Assembly (NCBI GenBank): GCA_944391785.1
Contig: CALXUX010000053.1
Span: 1 to 40,252, forward strand
Length of the DNA stretch: 40,252 bases
DNA from: an uncultured Clostridia bacterium
Lineage (GTDB): Bacteria > Bacillota > Clostridia > TANB77 > CAG-508
Direction of reading: 5' to 3'
Part shown: positions 34,435 through 40,252 of the stretch, piece by piece
Position numbering within the stretch: the first letter of the stretch is position 1
How the letters are laid out: every line of letters begins with the position of its first letter
The notes under the pieces: generated by a model
The model's input: only the letters and a program-made list of their open reading frames with translations
Told to the model about the DNA's origin: nothing
Database searches by the model: none
Translations under genes and position numbers: made by a program

Positions 34435-35298
34435 CTAATCCCTTTTAAATCCTAATCCGACAACTTCCCTCGAATTAGTTATTATAATAAAACTCTTAGG
34501 ATCAATTTCTCTTGCTATATTTTTTACTTTTGCAACATCTCCTCTAGATGCTGCACACATAAGCACCATTTTTTCCTTGTTTGTATACATCCCTTTACCA
34601 TACAACCCAGTAGTACCTCTTCCTATACTTTTTCCTATATTTGCTGCTATTTTCTCATTTTTTTCTGATACTATAAAAATTAGTTTTGTAAAATACACTC
34701 CTTCAAAAACAATATCTATAATTTTGCCCATTATATAAATTGCAATTGCTGAATACAATCCTATTTCTATCTCTTTAAAAAATATCATATTTAATGTAAC
34801 TATAAAAACATCTATCAAAATTATAATATTACTTGATCTTAAGTTTGGCTTATAAAGCCTTGTTATATAACTAATTAAATCAGATCCTCCTGTTGATGAA
34901 TTTGCTTTTAAAATTATTGCTGTTCCTAAACCTATGATTACTCCACCATAAATACATGCTAAAAATCTATCTTCTGTCAAAACTGGAAATTTATCTAATA
35001 TGTCTATAAAAATTGAAAAACTTATTGTTCCTATCATTGATTTAATAAAAAACAGTTTTCCCATTTTTATTCCTGCAAACGCAAACAATGGAATATTAAA
35101 TGCTAAAATCGTTGTTCCCATTGGTATATTGAATAAATAATAAAATATTGTTGCAAGTCCTGCTATTCCCCCTGATGATAATTGATTAGGTAATAATAAT
35201 AAAGATGTTCCTGCCGCCATTATGAATGCTCCTAATAATGTTCCTAAAATTTCCTTAAATAATTTTATATAATCAAATTTTTCTTTTATTTTTATCAA
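34435..35298 (-). CDS. YitT family membrane protein
   Basis: A 287-residue integral membrane protein with five or six transmembrane segments in the first 190 residues (ILGTLLGAFIMAAGTSLLLL, GIAGLATIFYYLF, GGVIIGLGTAIILKAN) and a C-terminal soluble DUF2179-type domain (about 205-287, GRGTTGLYGKGMYTNKEKMV). This is the YitT/DUF161 plus DUF2179 layout widespread in Firmicutes; its transport or other role is not established. The start is TTG at 35298 with AGGTG 7 nt before it. Stop is TAG. A monocistronic gene surrounded by AT-rich gaps. Confidence 0.92.
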   Translation of the reverse strand: MIKIKEKFDYIKLFKEILGTLLGAFIMAAGTSLLLLPNQLSSGGIAGLATIFYYLFNIPMGTTILAFNIPLFAFAGIKMGKLFFIKSMIGTISFSIFIDILDKFPVLTEDRFLACIYGGVIIGLGTAIILKANSSTGGSDLISYITRLYKPNLRSSNIIILIDVFIVTLNMIFFKEIEIGLYSAIAIYIMGKIIDIVFEGVYFTKLIFIVSEKNEKIAANIGKSIGRGTTGLYGKGMYTNKEKMVLMCAASRGDVAKVKNIAREIDPKSFIIITNSREVVGLGFKRD

Positions 35299-35609
35299 TT
35301 AAATCACCTACTTTTTATAGTATTAGTAATTTTTGTAAAAATATTCTATATAGAAAATTTAACTATTTTAAAAATTATATATTAGCTTTAAAAATGATTT
35401 CATTAAGAAAATATGTACTAGATTATAAAGTTACCAATTTAAAATTTATAACAAATAACAAACTCTAAAAAAAGAAGTATTATTTAATTCTATACTTCTT
35501 TTATATTCTACTTTTGCATAGCTTCTTTTATATTCTAACTTTTACATAGCTTCTTTCATATTTAATTTTTGCTTAACCTTTTACATTTTAAAATAAAAAT
35601 TATAAGGTT
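35299..35609. other. Intergenic region with tandem repeats
   Basis: It holds three 27-28-bp tandem repeats (35491-35572) and a short hairpin, AAAAGAAGTA/TACTTCTTTT, at about 35470-35502. No gene is seen. Confidence 0.55.
35491..35572. repeat. Three 27-28-bp tandem repeats
   Basis: Units start at 35491, 35518 and 35546 and share ATAGCTTCTTTTATATTCTA followed by CTTTTGC or similar. They lie just beyond the 3' end of the radical SAM gene. Confidence 0.75.
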
Positions 35610-36650
35610 TTATTCATAAGTCTCCAAAATTTCAATCTTAGATTTCCCCTGTTTCACACTATCACTTGCTTTTACCTTCAAAATAACATCATATGTATCT
35701 TTCAATTTAATAATATTCTCTTTTTTATGACCAACAACATTATTAACATCAATCGGATTAACACTAATCTCAACTTTTTTAACTTTTACATTCAATTTTT
35801 TTATCTTATCAACAATCGCATCATACCACATTGCAGATTCTACAAGTTGCCTGAATGCTGGATGATATGGGCCTGATACTACTTCGCTTTTTAAAGAGCC
35901 TGGCTCTGAAATCTCTTCTGTGTTTTGCAAGCCTACTCTTATTATATCTATTTTTTTATCTGCAAACATTCGAACTAAAATCTTACATATTTCTATTGCT
36001 TGTACTACTGTCATTGGCTCATATATTTTTTCTTCATATTCTTTTTCAAGTTTTGTTCCTTTTATTACTAAAACCGGATAAATTCTTATCATTTTAGGTT
36101 TTAATTTGATTAATGATTTTGCTGTATTTATTTCATCTATTCTTGTACTTTCTGGAAGACCTACCATCATTTGGTGTCCTAGTATAAAGCCATATCTTTT
36201 TATAAGTTTTGAGGCTTTTTTTACATCTTGGAATGTATGACCTCTTTCTATTCTTTTTAATATATAGTCATTTGCAGATTGCACACCTAGTTCTATTGTT
36301 TTTACTTTATATTTTTTTAATCTTTTTAATATTTCTTTATTTATATAATCTGGTCTTGTTGATATTCTTATACTATTTACTTTTCCTGATTTTATATATT
36401 CATATGCAGTTTGTAATAATTCTTCTTGCTTTTCTACTTCTATTCCTGTAAAGCTTCCTCCGAAAAAGGCTATTTCCTTTTCTGCTTCTTTATCTTTTAT
36501 ATTTCTTAAGTAACTATCTACAATCTTTATTACATCTTCTTTGGTAATATTTTTCTTTTGACCACTAATTGATTTTTGGTTACAAAATATGCAGTCATTT
36601 GGGCAACCCAAGTGTGGTACAAAAACTGGGATTACATATTTTCCTTTCAA
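35610..36650 (-). CDS. Elp3-like radical SAM protein
   Basis: A 346-residue radical S-adenosylmethionine protein. The cluster-binding CxxxCxxC is Cys16, Cys20, Cys23 (GCPNDCIFCNQ). EIAFFGGSFTGIEVEKQEEL, SIRISTRPDYINKEIL and TIELGVQSANDYILKRIERG are the SAM-binding and barrel motifs of the Elp3/oxygen-independent group. The acetyltransferase domain of Elp3 is missing, as in the bacterial short forms common beside rnc and smc in Clostridia. Substrate unknown; tRNA modification is a guess from the family. The start is TTG at 36650 with AGAGGTG 6 nt before it. It follows rnc on the same strand and is probably cotranscribed. Confidence 0.88.
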   Translation of the reverse strand: MKGKYVIPVFVPHLGCPNDCIFCNQKSISGQKKNITKEDVIKIVDSYLRNIKDKEAEKEIAFFGGSFTGIEVEKQEELLQTAYEYIKSGKVNSIRISTRPDYINKEILKRLKKYKVKTIELGVQSANDYILKRIERGHTFQDVKKASKLIKRYGFILGHQMMVGLPESTRIDEINTAKSLIKLKPKMIRIYPVLVIKGTKLEKEYEEKIYEPMTVVQAIEICKILVRMFADKKIDIIRVGLQNTEEISEPGSLKSEVVSGPYHPAFRQLVESAMWYDAIVDKIKKLNVKVKKVEISVNPIDVNNVVGHKKENIIKLKDTYDVILKVKASDSVKQGKSKIEILETYE

Positions 36651-36670
36651 TAGTTACACCTCTTTTCGTT

Positions 36671-36782
36671 TATATATTTAATTTTTCTAGTGCTTTTCTT
36701 AGTACTTCAATTTGTACTTTTTTGCTTATATATTTAATTTTTCTAATGCTTTTCTTGCTGCTTCCATTTGCGCTTGTTTTTT
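36671..36782. repeat. 56-bp tandem duplication of the rnc 3' end
   Basis: 36671-36726 is a diverged copy of 36727-36782, the last codons and stop of rnc. Both begin TATATATTTAATTTTTCTA and continue with TGCTTTTCTT. The outer copy lies after the stop and still reads KALEKLNI-stop in its own frame. Confidence 0.82.
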
Positions 36783-37404
36783 GCTTTTGCCTATTCCTGT
36801 TGCTAAAATTTTACCATCTAATTTTACTTCTGCTTCAAATGTTTTGTCATGGTCTGGTCCACTTTCTTTTATTATTTCATATTCTATTTTTACTTCTCCG
36901 TTTTCTTGAAGTTTTTCTTGCAAAATGGTTTTATGGTCTTTGTATCCTACATTTTGAGTTGCATTTTTTATGTGATTTTCTAAGTTTGTTTCTATAAATT
37001 TTTTAGCTTGCTCTATTCCTCCATCTAAATATATTGCAGCAATTATTGCTTCTACACTGTCTGCCATTATTGCTGGTTTTTCATTTCCTTTTACTTGCTT
37101 TTCTGAATTTCCAACTAATAAATATTTACTAAATTGGTGTTTTATTGCAATTTCATGAAGGCTTTTTTCACATACTACTTCTGCTCTTACTTTAGTCATT
37201 TCTCCTTCTTTTAGATTTGGGTAGTTTTTATATAAATAATCACTTGAGATAAATTCAAGTATACTATCTCCTAGAAATTCTAATTTTTCATTACTATTTA
37301 CACCGTGCTCATATGCATATGATGTATGTGTTAATGCTGTTCCGAAGTAAATCTTTGTTTTTAAATTTATATCCTATATTATCTTCTAATTCATTAAAAT
37401 TCAT
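36726..37404 (-). pseudogene. rnc: Ribonuclease III with +1 frameshift at a CGG codon
   Basis: The ATG at 37404 has AAGGTGG upstream and begins MNFNELEDNIGYKFKNKDLL, a typical RNase III N-terminus. Codon 21 is CGG (37344-37342); the zero frame then ends at TGA after ten more codons. Moving +1 there (CTT, skip C, GGA) gives TALTHTSYAYEHG, the signature NEKLEFLGDSILEFISSDYL, the second acidic site MADSVEAIIAAIYLDGG, and a full double-stranded-RNA-binding domain (KTILQEKLQENGEVKIEYEI ... KKQAQMEAARKALEKL). The rejoined protein is about 225-226 residues, normal for RNase III, which processes rRNA precursors and other duplex RNA. All catalytic residues survive, so this is either a sequence error, a very recent mutation, or productive frameshifting. 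Confidence 0.9.
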
Positions 37405-37516
37405 TTTTACCACCTTGAATAAAAAATTCTTTATAATTTAAACCCCTTATTTTTTACATTTTACCCTATTATATAACATTTTACAGAATTTGCAAGCAAA
37501 TTTTCTAAAAAATATA

Positions 37517-37545
37517 TAGACAAGTTTTTGTTGTTATTATATAAT
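37517..37545 (+). promoter_or_regulatory. SigA promoter of the glucosaminidase gene
   Basis: TAGACA (37517-37522), a 17-bp spacer and TATAAT (37540-37545) lie 36 bp before the ATG, which has GAAAGGGG as ribosome site. Confidence 0.8.
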
Positions 37546-37580
37546 AATTATGGAGAATTTTAAAGAAAGGGGCTTGCTAT

Positions 37581-39062
37581 ATGATAGATGATAAAGATTT
37601 TTCAAATCAAATTTCAGGCAGGAAATTAACTGATGTTTTCAAAGAACTTGAACAAGCAAGAAAACAATATGAAAATGAAAATTTGATGGAACAAGCAAGA
37701 AAAAATGAAAAAAGCACTATCAAAGCCAAAAAGACTAATTTTTCACCAAAAACAAACCAAATAATGCAAAATGGTTTTTTTGAAAAACAAGAAAATACTA
37801 CTGTGGAAAATAATTTTTCAAGTAATAATTCTAGAAAATTAAAAAGACCTTTTACATATAAAAAAGCTATATCAATTTCTAGTATCATATTATTTATACT
37901 TATTTTAGTAGCAGTACTTGTGGTTTCTTTTTCTAACTCAATACTTGCTAAAAACTCTTTAGCATCATCAGATGTAACAACTTATGATAATACCAAACTT
38001 GATATTGAAATAAATAGGCATAGACTAAATGCTCATAATTTAATAACTGCAAATGCCGCATCTGAAACAATAAAAGAACAAGTTGTAGAAGTTAGAGATA
38101 TTCCTTATGAAATAGTTCGTCAAGAAGCAAACTATCTTCCAAAGGGTGAAGAAAAAACAGTTCAAGAAGGTGCTGTTGGAAAGAAAAATGTTACTGTAGT
38201 AAAAACATATGAAAATGGTGAATTTGTAGAAGAAAACATTTTAAATGAAGAAAAAATTCAAGACTATCTTCCTCAAATAATAACTGTAGGAACATCAGAT
38301 TTCTTATACAAAATCCAAGCACACATTGGAGATACATTATACCTAAATAAAAATTCTGTTTTAAGAGAAAATCCAGATAAAACAAGTACTGAAGTTGCAG
38401 AAATTGAAGCATACTTAGATGTAAAACTTTTAGAATTACCTAGTGAAGAATGGTGCAAAGTATCATATGATTCTATTGAAGGTTATCTTCCATCTGATGT
38501 ATTAACATCTGCAAAAGTTACTCCTAATATTGTAAATAAAAATAGAATCAAAAAGATTTTAGATAAAGTAGATATTAATATGTTTTTAAACACACCAAGT
38601 GGACTTACATTAGCAGATTTTGAAAATGTATTTAAAAATTTACCACAAGATGTAAATAATATATTTGAAGAAAATGCAAAAGTATTTTATGAAGTAGAAC
38701 AAAAATATAACATTAACGGTATATTTTTAGCATCATTAGGAATTCATGAAAGTCAATGGGGTACTTCAGAAATATCAAAAGATAAAAAGAATTTATTTGG
38801 ATATGGAGCATATGATTCTACTCCTTATGAGTCATCTTACGAATTTGAAACATATGAAGAAGGAATAGATTTAGTAGCAAGAGTTCTTACAAAATACTAT
38901 TTAAACCCAGCAGGAACAAAAATCTATAATAATGAAACAGCTGTTGCAACATATTATAATGGCTCTAGATTAGAAGATGTAAATAAACGCTATGCAAGTG
39001 ATGAAGATTGGCACGAAAAAGTTTATAAATATATGGAATATTTATATAATAGGTTAAAATAA
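37581..39062 (+). CDS. Membrane-anchored wall hydrolase: G5, SH3b and glucosaminidase domains
   Basis: A 493-residue protein with a cytoplasmic basic N-terminus (1-92) and one transmembrane segment (96-118, ISISSIILFILILVAVLVVS). Outside lie a G5 domain (about 165-235, VVEVRDIPYEIVRQEANYLP, GEEKTVQEGAVGKKNVTVVK), an SH3-like domain (about 250-310, LYLNKNSVLRENPDKTSTEV, GYLPSDVL) and a LytD/FlgJ-type glucosaminidase domain (about 360-493) with Glu390 in LASLGIHESQWGTSEIS, then NLFGYGAYD and AVATYYNGS. It should cleave peptidoglycan glycan strands; G5 and SH3b domains bind wall polymers. N-terminal anchoring rather than a signal peptide keeps it at the membrane. The next gene follows after 30 bp. 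Confidence 0.9.
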   Translation: MIDDKDFSNQISGRKLTDVFKELEQARKQYENENLMEQARKNEKSTIKAKKTNFSPKTNQIMQNGFFEKQENTTVENNFSSNNSRKLKRPFTYKKAISISSIILFILILVAVLVVSFSNSILAKNSLASSDVTTYDNTKLDIEINRHRLNAHNLITANAASETIKEQVVEVRDIPYEIVRQEANYLPKGEEKTVQEGAVGKKNVTVVKTYENGEFVEENILNEEKIQDYLPQIITVGTSDFLYKIQAHIGDTLYLNKNSVLRENPDKTSTEVAEIEAYLDVKLLELPSEEWCKVSYDSIEGYLPSDVLTSAKVTPNIVNKNRIKKILDKVDINMFLNTPSGLTLADFENVFKNLPQDVNNIFEENAKVFYEVEQKYNINGIFLASLGIHESQWGTSEISKDKKNLFGYGAYDSTPYESSYEFETYEEGIDLVARVLTKYYLNPAGTKIYNNETAVATYYNGSRLEDVNKRYASDEDWHEKVYKYMEYLYNRLK

Positions 39063-39092
39063 AATTCCAAGCAAGAAAGGATTGATTTTAAT

Positions 39093-39929
39093 ATGAAAAA
39101 AATAAAAATAAAACATGAAAAAACATTTCTTGCTTTTCTCATAATTTTACTGATTTTTGTTGTATTTTGTTATGCTAATGTAGTATATTCATTTTATTCT
39201 AGAGAAGAATTTGTTAAATCTTCTTTAAGAATTGCAAACCAAAATCAAGATTCTGTTTTTAGAATAAGTAAAATTTTATTATACAGCAGTGCAGATGCTA
39301 TTGATAAAAGTGATAATAAATCTTTACAAAATTTAGATATTTGCCAATACACAGATATTGCAATTTCGATTGATAATACATCATATATTCAAGATTTAAC
39401 TACAACAAATACTATTCAGGAATTATATATTGATAATATTAATATTAAAACTAATTCAGATAAAGGAACTAAAATTTTAAATTATAAAAATTTAAATAAT
39501 TTTGCAAAATTTGAAGAACTTTCTAATCCAGAAGATGGTAAAATAAATTTTAATATTATTAATACAAATGAACAAAATGAAACTGCAGATTATAATTTGC
39601 CAAGCTTTTATGCAGATTGCTCTAACCCTATATCTTTAGGATATTTGAATAAAGATATTGTAAAAGGCTTTTCTGTAAATGAACAAATAAATTCTCTTGT
39701 TTTTAATGGTAAGTTATTGCAAGCTGCAAACGTTAACCTTGATGAGATAAGCTATACTTTAAATTTTGATATTCATATAAAAAATTATGATAATGATACT
39801 TTTGTATATCATGCAAGTATTAATGGAAATTTAAATAATGAGTCTGGTGGACTTTATAATGGTTATTTGTATCAAGGAAAAAATAGTACTTCTGGTAGTG
39901 AATATGACTTTTTTAAGGAAATTAGTTAG
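39093..39929 (+). CDS. Membrane-anchored extracellular protein, function unknown
   Basis: A 278-residue protein with a basic N-terminus and one hydrophobic segment (residues 12-33, FLAFLIILLIFVVFCYANVV), then an Asn/Asp/Ile-rich extracellular part rich in predicted strands (IAISIDNTSYIQDLTTTNTI; YTLNFDIHIKNYDNDTFVYH). Two cysteines (about 109 and 172) could form a disulfide. I do not recognise the family. AAGAAAGG precedes the ATG, and the gene lies 30 bp after the glucosaminidase gene, so the two are probably cotranscribed and may act together at the cell wall. The stop is TAG. A role as partner or substrate-binding accessory of the hydrolase is inference from position. Confidence 0.8.
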   Translation: MKKIKIKHEKTFLAFLIILLIFVVFCYANVVYSFYSREEFVKSSLRIANQNQDSVFRISKILLYSSADAIDKSDNKSLQNLDICQYTDIAISIDNTSYIQDLTTTNTIQELYIDNINIKTNSDKGTKILNYKNLNNFAKFEELSNPEDGKINFNIINTNEQNETADYNLPSFYADCSNPISLGYLNKDIVKGFSVNEQINSLVFNGKLLQAANVNLDEISYTLNFDIHIKNYDNDTFVYHASINGNLNNESGGLYNGYLYQGKNSTSGSEYDFFKEIS

Positions 39930-40028
39930 TTAAAATGTTGAGAATTAAAAATGTATTTTGTTAATAATTATTATTTAAGAGTTTTGTATTTTACTTGTTT
40001 AAAAGTTAGAATATAAGTTTAATTTGTT

Positions 40029-40114
40029 AAAATAGCCCTATTTTGTAATATATATGATATAGAATTTGTAAATAAAAATAAATTGGAGTAAAAAGTATTA
40101 CAGGGCTATTTTTT
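40029..40114 (+). terminator. Bulged stem-loop, probable terminator
   Basis: AAAATAGCCCT (40029-40039) and GTAATA (40045-40050) pair with TATTAC and AGGGCTATTTT (40096-40112), leaving a 5-nt bulge and a 45-nt loop, and a T-rich tract follows. The loop is long for a simple terminator, so a structured RNA or attenuator is also possible. Confidence 0.55.
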
Positions 40115-40129
40115 GTGTTTTTTTACTGT

Positions 40130-40233
40130 GAATTCTTAGTAATAATGTCCTGTTTTTTATTTTGAATTATTAGTAAAAATGTCTTAAGTTAATTTATAAA
40201 AAAATTTAAGTAATTATTAGTGAAAATGTCTCG
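40130..40233. repeat. Three spaced 23-bp repeats
   Basis: 40130-40152, 40164-40186 and 40211-40233 share GAATTATTAGTAAAAATGTC with few changes; intervening spacers are 11 and 24 bp. Together with the window edge, the array may continue. Confidence 0.72.
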
Positions 40234-40252
40234 TTAAAATAAAAGCTAATTA

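Larger units (their letters stand above)
39930..40252. other. Intergenic region at the right edge
   Basis: It contains a long inverted repeat (40029-40112) and three spaced 23-bp repeats (40130-40233). No start of a further gene is evident. Confidence 0.55.

Overview
The window is very AT-rich DNA with short Shine-Dalgarno-led genes, several TTG starts, and a gene complement typical of Clostridia: an AddB-type nuclease, Mfd, a YitT membrane protein, a rnc plus radical-SAM pair, a G5/SH3/glucosaminidase wall hydrolase and BspA-like leucine-rich repeats behind a pilin-like leader. The best guess is an uncultured, low-GC gut-type clostridium. I see no tRNA, rRNA, CRISPR array, phage gene or transposase.

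Layout. 1-2052: a truncated surface protein with a pilin-like N-terminus and a fibronectin-III-like domain (-), a long gene-free AT-rich stretch, and a small Xre-type regulator. 2183-7453: aspS (-), an HD-GYP phosphodiesterase (+), a TcdA-like ThiF/E1 enzyme (-), and an ECF sigma factor with a membrane partner (-). 7618-11433: a COG2509-like FAD protein (+) facing a cysteine desulfurase (-), then a frameshifted patatin-like phospholipase (-). 11677-18557: mfd (-), two small genes with near-consensus promoters (+), and a type IA topoisomerase (-). 18890-24560: a coiled-coil protein with 33-bp tandem repeats (-), leuS with an in-frame TAG (+), a small coiled-coil protein (-), and an uncharacterised HExxH protein (+). 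24628-32015: a run of minus-strand genes: a GltD-like flavoprotein, family 4/5-type uracil-DNA glycosylase, laccase-domain protein, addB, and an 8-oxoguanine glycosylase. The glycosylases and AddB form a DNA-repair neighbourhood with Mfd further left. 32376-37404: a pilin-leader BspA-type LRR protein, a YitT protein, an Elp3-like radical SAM protein and a frameshifted rnc (all -). 37581-39929: a wall hydrolase and a membrane-anchored protein (+).

The most interesting signal is a coincidence between a rare codon and broken reading frames. Scanning by eye, I find the arginine codon CGG in frame only three times in the window. Two of these sit exactly where the patatin gene and rnc need a +1 shift (CCT-CGG-T and CTT-CGG-A) to regain fully conserved downstream protein. 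This resembles known +1 slippage at hungry codons and would fit a genome with no tRNA for CGG. A third conserved gene, leuS, has TAG for a conserved tryptophan and a degenerate KMSKS motif. Sequencing error or gene decay remain the main alternatives.

The non-coding DNA carries several families of short palindromic or tandem repeats: a 28-30-bp REP-like palindrome in five copies, a 25-bp perfect hairpin flanked by 10-bp direct repeats, a MITE-like pair of 30-bp inverted repeats, and several tandem triplicates. Two REP-like copies supply the final codons and stop of a gene.
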